Shown: positions 51,893 through 60,141 of the stretch, in pieces
Layout of the letters: every line of letters begins with the position of its first letter
Position numbering within the stretch: the first letter of the stretch is position 1
Assembly: GCF_040605635.1 (NCBI RefSeq)
Contig: NZ_JBEXDG010000006.1
Span: 62,001 to 126,000, forward strand
Length of the DNA: 64,000 nucleotides
Origin: Dactylosporangium sp040605635
Lineage (GTDB): Bacteria; Actinomycetota; Actinomycetes; Mycobacteriales; Micromonosporaceae
Direction: 5' to 3'
Notes under the pieces: generated by a model
The model's database searches: none
Told to the model about the DNA's origin: nothing
Seen by the model: the letters and a program-made list of their open reading frames with translations, nothing else
Translations under genes and position numbers: made by a program

Positions 51893-53584
51893 GTGGCGAG
51901 TGAGACAGACAACGACTGGGTCGACCGGTTCGCGGACGAGGTCATCGCGGCATCGGAGCGCCGGGCGCCGGGTAAGCCCGTGGTCTGCGCGTCGGGGCTG
52001 AGCCCGTCGGGTCCGGTCCACCTCGGCAACCTTCGCGAGGTGATGACGCCGCACCTGGTCGCGGACGAGATCCGGCGGCGCGGGCACGACGTGGTGCACA
52101 TCATCTCGTGGGACGACTTCGACCGGTTCCGGAAGGTGCCGGCTGACATCGACCCGTCGTGGGCGCAGCACATCGGCAAGCCGCTCAGTGCCGTGCCCGC
52201 GCCGGAGGGCAGCTCGCACGCCAACTGGGCCGAGCACTTCAAGGCCGCGATGATCGCGTCGCTGGCGGAGCTCGGTGTGGAATACCGCGGCATCAGCCAG
52301 ACCGAGATGTACACCTCCGGCGCCTACCGTGAGCAGATCCTGCTCGCCATGCGCGAGCGCGCCAAGATCGATGCCGTCCTCGACCGGTACCGGACGAAGA
52401 AGAAGGCAGCCAAGGAGGTCAGCGCGGAAGAGGCCGAGGCCGCGGAGGGCTCCGGCGCCGCGAGCGAGGACGACGGCACCGCCGCGACCGGCTACTACCC
52501 GTACAAGCCCTACTGCGGCGGCTGCGGCACCGACCTCACCACCGTCGTGGCCTACGACGACGACACGACCGAGCTGACCTACACCTGCGTCTGCGGCTTC
52601 ACCGAGACCGTGCTGCTGTCGGAGTTCAACCGCGGCAAGCTGGTGTGGAAGGTCGACTGGCCGATGCGCTGGGCGTTCGAGGGAGTGATCTTCGAGCCGT
52701 CCGGCGTCGACCACTCGTCGCCCGGGTCGTCGTTCCAGGTCGGCGGGCAGATCGTGACCGAGGTGTTCGACGGCGAGCAGCCGATCGGCCCGATGTATGC
52801 GTTCGTCGGCATCAGCGGCATGGCGAAGATGAGCAGCTCGCGCGGCGCCGTGCCGACCCCGGCCGACGCGCTGGAGATCATGGAGGCGCCGCTGCTGCGG
52901 TGGCTGTACGCCCGGCGCCGGCCCAACCAGTCGTTCCAGGTCGCGTTCGACCAGGAGATCCAGCGCATCTACGACGAGTGGGACACCCTGGAGAAGCGGT
53001 TCGCCGCCGGCACCGCCGTGCCCGCCGACCGTTCGGCCTACCTGCGGGCGTCGCGGACGGCGACCGTCGAGCTGCCCCGCACGCCGCGGACGGTGCCGTT
53101 CCGGACACTCGCCTCGATCGTCGACATCACCACCGGTCAGGCGGAGCAGACCCTGCGCATCCTGCGGGACCTCGACGCCGAGCAGCCGATCACCTCACTG
53201 GACGAGGTCCGGCCGCGGCTCGACCGGGCGCAGCACTGGGTGAACACGCAGGTGCCCGCCGAGTCGCGGACGAAGGTGCGCGACGAGCCGGACAAGACCC
53301 TGCTCGACTCGCTGACCGACGACCAGCGCGAGTCGCTGCGCCTGCTGCTCGCCGGCCTGGATGACCACTGGTCGCTCGATCGCCTGACGACGCTGCTGTA
53401 CGGCGTGCCGAAGGTCATGGCGGGCCTGCCGCTGGACACCAAGCCGACGGCGGAGCTGAAGGTCGCCCAGCGCAACTTCTTCGCCCTGCTGTATCACCTG
53501 CTCGTCGGCCGCGACACCGGCCCGCGCCTGCCCACCCTGCTCCTCGCAGTCGGCGCCGACCGCGTCCGGGCCCTGCTCTCCTGA
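51893..53584 (+). CDS. lysS: Class I lysyl-tRNA synthetase
   Basis: 563 residues from GTG 51893. The HIGH-like motif is PSGPVHLGNLRE and the KMSKS-like motif is MAKMSSSRG, both of the class I fold found in archaea and some bacteria including many actinobacteria. A Cys-rich zinc knuckle (CGGCGT and CVCGF) lies in the middle. A low-complexity insert (EVSAEEAEAAEGSG) near residue 180 is unusual. It charges tRNA-Lys with lysine. Whether a class II enzyme coexists cannot be seen here. Confidence 0.94.
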   Translation: MASETDNDWVDRFADEVIAASERRAPGKPVVCASGLSPSGPVHLGNLREVMTPHLVADEIRRRGHDVVHIISWDDFDRFRKVPADIDPSWAQHIGKPLSAVPAPEGSSHANWAEHFKAAMIASLAELGVEYRGISQTEMYTSGAYREQILLAMRERAKIDAVLDRYRTKKKAAKEVSAEEAEAAEGSGAASEDDGTAATGYYPYKPYCGGCGTDLTTVVAYDDDTTELTYTCVCGFTETVLLSEFNRGKLVWKVDWPMRWAFEGVIFEPSGVDHSSPGSSFQVGGQIVTEVFDGEQPIGPMYAFVGISGMAKMSSSRGAVPTPADALEIMEAPLLRWLYARRRPNQSFQVAFDQEIQRIYDEWDTLEKRFAAGTAVPADRSAYLRASRTATVELPRTPRTVPFRTLASIVDITTGQAEQTLRILRDLDAEQPITSLDEVRPRLDRAQHWVNTQVPAESRTKVRDEPDKTLLDSLTDDQRESLRLLLAGLDDHWSLDRLTTLLYGVPKVMAGLPLDTKPTAELKVAQRNFFALLYHLLVGRDTGPRLPTLLLAVGADRVRALLS

Positions 53585-53788
53585 GGCGAAGGCTCCTGCA
53601 ACGAAGCTGCTGTTGGCGCGCCGGTCCCCGCGCGTCACAGCAGCGCCGGGATCGCGGAGAAGGCGCGGCCGTCGCGCCGCCCTGCACCTGGACGGTGCGG
53701 GCACCCGGGTGGGCGGTGGCCCTTGGCGCCGTCACGAACACGGCACGCGAACATTGGGCCGCGACCGCCGGCTCAGGGAAGCCTGCGG

Positions 53789-55903
53789 TCAGTTGCCGTT
53801 CATCGAGGCGCCCATGCCGTTGCCGGTGGTGAGGAACGTCGTGGCGGGCAGGGTGCCGGAAGCGGGGCGGGGGCCCTGGGCGGCCGCCGGGTCGGTCGAG
53901 CGGAACATCGACCTGGTCCAGGTGCCTTCGTCCCAGGTGTTGCGGCTGGTCTGCAGGGCGGTGTTGGCGCTGACCGCGGTGGGGTTGTCGATCGCCACGG
54001 AGCTGCGGAGGGTGGCGGGGGCGGTGGCGACGGCGAAGCCCGTGGCGCCGTTGCGGTAGGCGGTGTTGTTGGTGAACTGGAGGGCGGCGTTGTTGCCGCT
54101 GTCGGCGAAGCCGTGGTGGATGTTGTCCCAGGCGGCGTTGTGGCGCAGCTTGTGCGCGGCCGCGGCGGGTGGGCTGCCGCCGCCGAGGGTGAAGCCGTTG
54201 CCGTTGCTCTGCCAGTCGCGGACGCTCCATCGGTTGACGCCGTTGCCGTAGGCCCAGTTGTATTCGAGGGTCACGGGGCTGTGGAAGTCGCCGAGGTCGA
54301 AGCCGTCGTCGGCGTTGTCGAAGGCGCGGCAGCCGCGCACGACGTTGCCGTCGCCGGTGCCGAACTTGATGCCCAGGCCGATGCCGGTCTGACCCCGGTC
54401 GGCGGGGTTGCGGTTGCGGTAGAAGTCGCTGTCGAGGACCTGGTTGTCGACGGTGCCGTCGTCGCGCAGGGTGAGCCCCGACTCGACGTTGTCGTGCACC
54501 GACAGGCGCCGGAAGACATTGTGTTTGCAGGCGAGGCAGACGTACGCGTGACTGCGCGAACCCTTGATCTCCAGCCCCTGCACGGTCCAGTGGTCCGCCT
54601 GCTGGGTGACGGCCCACTTGTCGGCGGGGATGCGGGACGCGTCGATGACGGGCAGCTCGTCGCGGTAGTTGGTGAGCGTGATCCGCTGCTCGGCGGTGCC
54701 GCTGGTGGTGATGGTGACCGGATCCACCGGACGGTAGGTCCCGCCCCGCAGGGCGATGGTCTGCCCTGGTCGTACCACCGCCGCCGCCTTGGAGAGGGTC
54801 GCGAACGGTCGATCGACGGAGCCGTCGCCGGTGTCGGCGCCGGAGGGGGACACGACGATGGTGCCGGCGACGGCGCTCTGGACCGGCGGCGTGGTGGTCG
54901 ACGTCACGGGTGCCGCGGGAGAGGCCGGCGCGAAGGGTGCCGCCGGCGCCGCCTGTCCCGGCGACGAGGGCGGATCCGGGGTCTCGTGGACCGCGAACGC
55001 GAAACCCCCACCCGCCACCACGGCGACGGTCGCGACCGCGGCGGTCTTGTGCTGGAACGCCTGCAGCAGCGACGTGGACGGGGCGAGCAGCGGCGACTTC
55101 AGCGCGACCCGGGCCGCCGCCGCGAGCGCCGCCGCGGGCAGGGCGACCAGGCCGATGCCGAGCAGCAGCCGCTCCGGCGCGATGAGCCCGCTGCGATGGC
55201 CGCCGCAGGCCGCGCAGTCGCGCACGTGCCGGGCCAGCCGCTTGCGCCACAGCGGCCGGGCGACGCCGTCCCAGCCGTGGGCGACCGTTTCGAGGCCGGC
55301 GCACCGCGGCGTTTCCCGCAGCGATCGTACGATCGTGCGAGCCACCTCGAGCTGCGCCTTCATGCGCTGGAGCCGGACGGCGGCGTGCGGCTGGCCGATG
55401 CCGAGCGCGGTCGCCAGCTCCGTGCGGGTCAGGTCGCCGGCGGCCTCGTGCCACCACAGGGCGAGCAGGTGCCGGTCGCCGTCGTCGAGCCAGCGGGTCG
55501 CCTCGACCAGCTCGCGGCGCTGGCCGGTGAGGACCAGCTCGGTGACGGTGCGCTCGGCGAAGTCCGCGGCCGGGTCCGGCACGTCGGGCAGCGCACTGCG
55601 CGGCGGCGCGCCACGGGCGGCCTTCCTCAGGTGGAGCTGGATCTCGCGGTACGCGATGGCGACGACCCACGAGCGGAAGCGCTCCGGCTCACGCAGCCCA
55701 CGGATGCCGCGCACGACCCGCTCCATCGTCTCCTGCACGAGGTCGTCCACGTCGGCGTGGCCGTTCAGGGCGCGCCCGATCACGTTGTACAGCAGCGGCA
55801 GATGCGAGGCGGTCAGCTCGTGCAGCGCGTCCCGGTCGCCGGACTTCGCGGCCACGACGAGTGCGGCCGTGCGGCTGGTGAGATTGACAGTTGTCTCCGT
55901 CAC
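53789..55903 (-). CDS. ECF sigma factor fused to zinc finger, membrane segment(s) and parallel beta-helix domain
   Basis: 704 residues from GTG 55903. Sigma region 2 (about 25-95: DVDDLVQETMERVVRGI, FRSWVVAIAYREIQ) and region 4 (about 125-190: ELATALGIGQPHAAVRLQRM) are intact. A zf-HC2-like knuckle H-x3-C-x2-C (RHVRDCAACGGH) follows. Two hydrophobic stretches lie at 246-266 and 287-305, then a Pro/Ala linker, then about 360 residues of right-handed beta-helix (GLTLRDDGTVDNQVLDSDFY, NDADDGFDLGDFHSPVTLEYN-like rungs) resembling pectate lyases. One protein may thus sense and read out a polysaccharide. With one membrane helix the beta-helix would be outside; with two it would be inside. A LacI-type operator sits 21 bp upstream. 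Confidence 0.88.
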   Translation of the reverse strand: MTETTVNLTSRTAALVVAAKSGDRDALHELTASHLPLLYNVIGRALNGHADVDDLVQETMERVVRGIRGLREPERFRSWVVAIAYREIQLHLRKAARGAPPRSALPDVPDPAADFAERTVTELVLTGQRRELVEATRWLDDGDRHLLALWWHEAAGDLTRTELATALGIGQPHAAVRLQRMKAQLEVARTIVRSLRETPRCAGLETVAHGWDGVARPLWRKRLARHVRDCAACGGHRSGLIAPERLLLGIGLVALPAAALAAAARVALKSPLLAPSTSLLQAFQHKTAAVATVAVVAGGGFAFAVHETPDPPSSPGQAAPAAPFAPASPAAPVTSTTTPPVQSAVAGTIVVSPSGADTGDGSVDRPFATLSKAAAVVRPGQTIALRGGTYRPVDPVTITTSGTAEQRITLTNYRDELPVIDASRIPADKWAVTQQADHWTVQGLEIKGSRSHAYVCLACKHNVFRRLSVHDNVESGLTLRDDGTVDNQVLDSDFYRNRNPADRGQTGIGLGIKFGTGDGNVVRGCRAFDNADDGFDLGDFHSPVTLEYNWAYGNGVNRWSVRDWQSNGNGFTLGGGSPPAAAAHKLRHNAAWDNIHHGFADSGNNAALQFTNNTAYRNGATGFAVATAPATLRSSVAIDNPTAVSANTALQTSRNTWDEGTWTRSMFRSTDPAAAQGPRPASGTLPATTFLTTGNGMGASMNGN

Positions 55904-55923
55904 CGCGGGTCTCCCGTGCCTCG

Positions 55924-55937
55924 TGTGAGCGCTCTCA
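55924..55937 (-). promoter_or_regulatory. LacI-type operator upstream of the sigma/beta-helix gene
   Basis: TGTGAGCGCTCTCA is a near-perfect 14-bp inverted repeat around AGCGCT, the centre of CebR/CelR-class LacI operators (TGGGAGCGCTCCCA). It ends 20 bp before the GTG. Confidence 0.6.
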
Positions 55938-56096
55938 TCGGCGTGCCGCATGGTGCCACGCCGTCTGATACGTGTAAAGGGAGCACCCTCGTACACCCGC
56001 CGCCGCCTCGAACGGCGAGCGCAAGTTTCATCGGGGGAAACGGCGATGGGCCGGAGCTCGAGAGCTCCGGCCCACCGTGGTGGTGCTGTGCGGGTG

Positions 56097-57992
56097 TTAC
56101 GCGACCGGGTAGTCCGCCAGGTAGATCGGCGAGCCGATCATGCTGGTGTCGGCCGGGTTGCCCACGCCGTTGACGACGTGGTCGATGACGCCGGCGCTCA
56201 GGTTGACCGTCATGATGTGGTGCAGCTTGACGCCGGGGGTGTTCGGGACCTCGAAGCCGTTCTCGGTGTGGATCGTCGGGTTGTTCTGGTTGAACACGTA
56301 GACGCCCGCGCCGTAGAGGTTGTGCTGCTTGACCTTGTTGTTGACCTTGTAACCGGCGTAGCCCTCGACGGTGCCGTTCATCCAGTCGGCCTGCGTCGGC
56401 GGGTCGTAGGGCAGCTCGTTCTGGTACAGGACCGTCGTGCCGCGCTCGCCGTTCCAGACGGTGTTGTACTTCTGGAAGTGCTCGACGAAGAGGCCGGTCG
56501 CGGTCACGTTGTCGCCGTTGATGACGGCGCCGTAGCGGCCGGTGTTGGTGACCCAGCGCTGGTTGTCGCCGTTGACGCCGCCGGTGAAGCCCTCGACGCC
56601 GTGGTCGCCGCGCCACACCCAGGTGTGGTCGATGAGCACGTTGTCGCTGTTGACCTCGAGCGCGGTGTCGGTCTTGCCGATGTGCGGGCCGCCGACGCGG
56701 AAGTACACGTCGGACAGCGTGGTCGGGTTCTTCGGGTCGCTGATGCGCAGCCAGTTGTGCTCGCGGCCGACGCGCAGCAGGACGTCGGACTCCTTGAGGC
56801 CGGCGTCGATGGTGACACCGGCGACGACGATGCCGGGGACGTCGGCGATCTCCAGCGGGGTCGCGCCGTTGACCGCGGTCAGGGTGGCGTGGCCGATGCC
56901 GAGGACCACCTGGTTGGGCCAGCGGACCTGGATGCTGTTGGCGATGTCGTACACGCCGGGGGTCAGCAGCAGGTGCTTGCCGGCGAGCAGGGCCAGGTTG
57001 ATCTTCGCGACCGAGTCACCGGGCTTGGCGACGTAGAAGTCCGACAGCGGGATGTTGCGGCCCGCGGTCTGCGCGTTCGCCCAGGTGACGCCGCTGGTGT
57101 TCTTCGCGGCGGACGGCACGCGGACCTGGTACTTGCCCTTGCTGTCCACGAAGAGGTACGGCTTCTCGCGGCTGACCGGGGTCTGCGCGAGGGTGGTGTA
57201 GGGCGGGTTCGGGAACGCCGAGTCGTCCGGGGCGCCGACGACGCCCGAGAAGACCTGGTTCCATACGCCGTTGGACCAGTTGTCGACCTGGCTGTTGCGG
57301 GTCAGCCACTGCTGCTGCGAGCCGTTGACGATCGTCCCGGCCTTCGAGTCGGCGATGAAGCCGCCGCTGGCGTACTGCGGGCCGGCGGTGCAGTAGTCCA
57401 TCAGCGACAGGTTGCCGCCGGTGACGTTGAGGCGCCGCAGCGAGACGGCCTGCGACACGGCCCAGAAGTTGGCCGAGCCGCGGCAGCCGTCCTGGCCCTT
57501 GCCGTTGACGTTGATCGACAGGTTGGACAGCGTGCGCCAGAAGTTGACCAGCGCGAGGCAGTTGCTGGTGCCGCCGTTCTCGAGGCAGCGGTTGTACACC
57601 TCGACCTTGCCGTTGATGACGACGTCGTTGGGGGACGCGCCCAGACCGGCGATCTCGGTGTAGTACCCGACCTTGAACTGCAGCGGCTGGTCGGCCGTGC
57701 CGTACGTGCCGGGCTTGAAGTAGTAGGCGTAGCGGGCGGTGCCCATCTCGTTGTCGACCTGCTTGGCGTAGGTCGCGTCGAGCTTCGCCTGGATCTCGCT
57801 GACCGGCGTGCTCGGGTCGAACACGGTGACGTTGGGGCCCAGGTCCTGCGAGCCGCCCTGCGACGGGTGAGCGCCGGCCGCCGTCCCCATCGTGGCGGTG
57901 GCGGTCGTCAGCGCAACGCCGAGCACGAATGCCCTGCCGATGTTGCGACGGCTGTACCACCGCCTCACGGAATGCTCGGACTGGATCGTCAT
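56097..57992 (-). CDS. Secreted parallel beta-helix protein (GH55/pectate-lyase-like)
   Basis: 631 residues from ATG 57992. The N-terminus (RRWYSRRNIGRAFVLGVALT) is a twin-Arg-poor signal peptide, cleaved near AGA. The mature chain shows two halves of beta-helix rungs: FKPGTYGTADQPLQFKVGY and LLLTPGVYDIANSIQVRWPN. Similar actinobacterial proteins are often misnamed adenylyl cyclase or coagulation factor-like. A glucan- or pectin-active role is likely, but no catalytic residues could be assigned. A LacI-type operator lies about 90 bp upstream. Confidence 0.8.
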   Translation of the reverse strand: MTIQSEHSVRRWYSRRNIGRAFVLGVALTTATATMGTAAGAHPSQGGSQDLGPNVTVFDPSTPVSEIQAKLDATYAKQVDNEMGTARYAYYFKPGTYGTADQPLQFKVGYYTEIAGLGASPNDVVINGKVEVYNRCLENGGTSNCLALVNFWRTLSNLSINVNGKGQDGCRGSANFWAVSQAVSLRRLNVTGGNLSLMDYCTAGPQYASGGFIADSKAGTIVNGSQQQWLTRNSQVDNWSNGVWNQVFSGVVGAPDDSAFPNPPYTTLAQTPVSREKPYLFVDSKGKYQVRVPSAAKNTSGVTWANAQTAGRNIPLSDFYVAKPGDSVAKINLALLAGKHLLLTPGVYDIANSIQVRWPNQVVLGIGHATLTAVNGATPLEIADVPGIVVAGVTIDAGLKESDVLLRVGREHNWLRISDPKNPTTLSDVYFRVGGPHIGKTDTALEVNSDNVLIDHTWVWRGDHGVEGFTGGVNGDNQRWVTNTGRYGAVINGDNVTATGLFVEHFQKYNTVWNGERGTTVLYQNELPYDPPTQADWMNGTVEGYAGYKVNNKVKQHNLYGAGVYVFNQNNPTIHTENGFEVPNTPGVKLHHIMTVNLSAGVIDHVVNGVGNPADTSMIGSPIYLADYPVA

Positions 57993-58079
57993 AGGGGTGC
58001 GTCCTCTCGATCGTGCGGGCGGGTGAGGTACACGGTGATGGGGTGTAGGAGGAGCTCGCGGTCCTCGCCGGGCGCCGCG

Positions 58080-58093
58080 TGAGAGCGCTCTCT
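58080..58093 (-). promoter_or_regulatory. LacI-type operator upstream of the secreted beta-helix gene
   Basis: TGAGAGCGCTCTCT contains a perfect 12-bp palindrome GAGAGCGCTCTC centred on AGCGCT, 88-101 bp upstream of ATG 57992. One of three such sites in 2.4 kb. Confidence 0.6.
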
Positions 58094-58233
58094 CCAGCGT
58101 GTTGTTTCTACCGTGTAAATCGGCCGTGCGCTACGTTCTCGCGCCCCCGATTTCGCCGAAACGGCGCTCCGGACCCGCGAAATACGGACGTTTCCGTGCG
58201 ATCCATCCGGCGGTACTTCGGCGGCCGCGGCTG

Positions 58234-58247
58234 TGAAAGCGCTCCAA
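58234..58247 (+). promoter_or_regulatory. LacI-type operator upstream of the lectin gene
   Basis: TGAAAGCGCTCCAA, centred on AGCGCT, imperfect palindrome. It lies between the divergent beta-helix and lectin genes and may serve both. Confidence 0.5.
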
Positions 58248-58464
58248 CGCACCGGGTGAGGCGGAGGGTGATTCTTCAGTTCACCCTGGTAGGACGGGAT
58301 CGGTCGGCGCTGATGGCCGTTACGTTCGCTGCATGTCTCCGGTCCTGGTCCGCCCTTATGTGCGCGTCATCGCGCACCACCAGATACCGCCACCCACGCA
58401 CCTGAACAACACGCCCGTCGTGGCGCGGCCCGAGCCGCCGGAATACCACCCGCGGCATTCCTGG

Positions 58465-59226
58465 ATGACCTTCGTGAATCCGGCATCACCGCCTGGGCCA
58501 CGGTCGCGCCGCGGCGTGTCGCCGTCGCGGCGGAGCGCGTCGGCCCTGCGTCGCGGGGTGTCCCCGTCCCGGCGTGGGGCCGCGCTGTCGCGTCGCGAGG
58601 CCGCGCTGTCGCGTCGCGAGGCCGCGCTGTCGCGTCGCGGGGTGTCCCCGTCGCGGCGCCGGGTGCAGTTCCGGCGGGGGGCCCGGTCGCGGCACTATCC
58701 GGCATTCGCCTGGACGGTGCTGGTCCTGACGCTGTCCATGACGGGTGCCGCGCTGGTCGCCGGCGACCGGGCCGCCACGTCCGCGCCGTCCGGCGACCCG
58801 GTCGTCGCCGCTGAGGCGGGTCGCCTGCAGACCGCCCTGGTGCCGGCGCCGGGCGAGGCCGGTCTCGCGCCGGGCTCGGCGCCGGCCGCCGCCGCGTCCG
58901 TGGTGGTCTCCGGTCCGCTGGTCGGCCCTTCCGGTCTCTGCCTGGACGCCCGCGCCGGGGTGCAGCTGCGCCGCTGCACCGGCGGGGAGAGCCAGGCCTG
59001 GACCGCTCCGGCCGACGGCACCCTGCGCACCGCCGGCCGCTGCCTGCAGCCGGTCGCCGGCCGGCTCAGCCTGGTCCGCTGCACCGGCGCCGCCGCGCAG
59101 CAGTGGGACACGGCCGGCGGCACGCTGGTCGCCCGCGCGTCGAAGCAGTGCCTGACCGGCCGCGGCGACTGGCTGGTCCTGACCCGCTGCGGGGGCGGCA
59201 CCAGCCAGCGCTGGCAGCTGCCCTAG
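58465..59226 (+). CDS. Membrane-anchored ricin-type beta-trefoil lectin
   Basis: About 253 residues from ATG 58465 (an earlier ATG at 58333 is possible). An Arg/Ser-rich N-terminal segment with RRGVSPSRR repeats precedes one hydrophobic helix (FAWTVLVLTLSMTGAALVAG) and a C-terminal ricin-type trefoil. The Q-x-W signatures are ESQAWT, AAQQWD and TSQRWQL, one per lobe, with paired cysteines. It should bind carbohydrate outside the membrane. The basic cytoplasmic tail is unusual. Linked to the beta-helix proteins by shared operator-like sites. Confidence 0.75.
   Translation: MTFVNPASPPGPRSRRGVSPSRRSASALRRGVSPSRRGAALSRREAALSRREAALSRRGVSPSRRRVQFRRGARSRHYPAFAWTVLVLTLSMTGAALVAGDRAATSAPSGDPVVAAEAGRLQTALVPAPGEAGLAPGSAPAAAASVVVSGPLVGPSGLCLDARAGVQLRRCTGGESQAWTAPADGTLRTAGRCLQPVAGRLSLVRCTGAAAQQWDTAGGTLVARASKQCLTGRGDWLVLTRCGGGTSQRWQLP
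58580..58642 (+). repeat. 21-bp tandem repeat (3 copies) in the lectin N-terminus
   Basis: Three copies of CCGCGCTGTCGCGTCGCGAGG (one base differs in the third) encode the Ala-Leu-Ser-Arg-Arg-Glu/Gly-Ala repeats of the basic tail. Confidence 0.9.
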
Positions 59227-59252
59227 GCCTCTCCCTCGGCGGGCGGCGCCCC

Positions 59253-59468
59253 TCAGGGCACGGTGTAGCCGTCCACCGGCGCGGGATCGCTCGCCGGTCG
59301 CTGCTCCCCGGGCGTCCACGAGTCCCAGGTCTGGTGGAGCGGTCGCTGCGGCGCGAGGAAGCGTGCGGTGCGCGGGTCGGCCAGCCCGGCGAACCCGCCG
59401 AGCGTCGCCACCATGCCGATCACGACGGCCGCGATCAGCAGCCCGCCGGTCCAGAAGGCGTCGGTCAC
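59253..59468 (-). CDS. Small single-pass membrane protein
   Basis: 71 residues from GTG 59468, overlapping the upstream stop as GTGA. One hydrophobic segment (FWTGGLLIAAVVIGMVATLG) is followed by a polar Pro-rich tail. No family recognised. Translation is coupled to the four-helix protein upstream, so the two may work together. Confidence 0.7.
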   Translation of the reverse strand: MTDAFWTGGLLIAAVVIGMVATLGGFAGLADPRTARFLAPQRPLHQTWDSWTPGEQRPASDPAPVDGYTVP

Positions 59469-59863
59469 GCCCTACCCACGGCCAGCAGCCCGCCGATGGT
59501 GCCGATCCACTCCGGCGGGCCGATCCACACGTCGAAGTCCCGGTTGCGCAGCAGCGACATGTGCGCGAGGTACAGCAGCAGCGCCACCACCGTGCCGGTG
59601 CCACAGAGCCAGACCAGCGCGCTGCGCCCCGCGTCCCTGCGCGCGAGGACCAGCACCGAGCCGGTCAGCAGCCCGGCCATCAGCAGGATCGCGGGCACCA
59701 TGAAGACGAGCGCGTCGGCGGTGAGCGTCGTATAGAGATGCCGGACGACGTGCGCGTCACGGATCCCGACGTACGAGGCGTAGAGCAGGATCGACAGGCC
59801 GATGACGGCCAGCCCGACCAGGGTCGGTCCGACGACGACCGCGGTGCGCGGCGAACGTGGCAT
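59465..59863 (-). CDS. Small multi-pass membrane protein
   Basis: 132 residues from ATG 59863, about four hydrophobic helices (VVGPTLVGLAVIGLSILLYASYV, AILLMAGLLTGSVLVL and others). No motif assigns function. The gene overlaps the small single-pass gene downstream by 4 bp. Nothing links the pair to the neighbouring secreted genes. Confidence 0.7.
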   Translation of the reverse strand: MPRSPRTAVVVGPTLVGLAVIGLSILLYASYVGIRDAHVVRHLYTTLTADALVFMVPAILLMAGLLTGSVLVLARRDAGRSALVWLCGTGTVVALLLYLAHMSLLRNRDFDVWIGPPEWIGTIGGLLAVGRA

Positions 59864-60141
59864 CCGCGCACGGTACAAGCAGCGAAGAAGATCGTCACGC
59901 CGTCGGACCTGGTTGCCCGGCGAAACGCTGCTGAGCTGGGAAGACGCGGACGGCAACGCGGTGGATCGGCCGGATCGCGGCGCCTGGGGCGAACGTCCTC
60001 ACTAGCACGTCCAGGGCCGTCGCCACCTGTCAAAAGGCCTTATTACCCAATTTGCTCCGAAAAGTACAGGACCGCCATACATTGCTAGGAGATGGCGCGT
60101 CGGCACCGTAGCTGGCGCCTCGCAACGGGGGGTTGGACGCA

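Larger units (their letters stand above)
57993..58464. other. Divergent regulatory region, beta-helix / lectin genes
   Basis: Contains two AGCGCT-centred operators (58080-58093, 58234-58247). Part of the right side is open in the lectin frame from 58333, but the N-terminus there is unlike any signal, so its coding status is uncertain. Confidence 0.5.

Noticed and set aside
50800..52314. Minus-strand frame across the tRNA fragment (EGIRTPDP type)
   Set aside because: This peptide string is the known false translation of tRNA antisense DNA.
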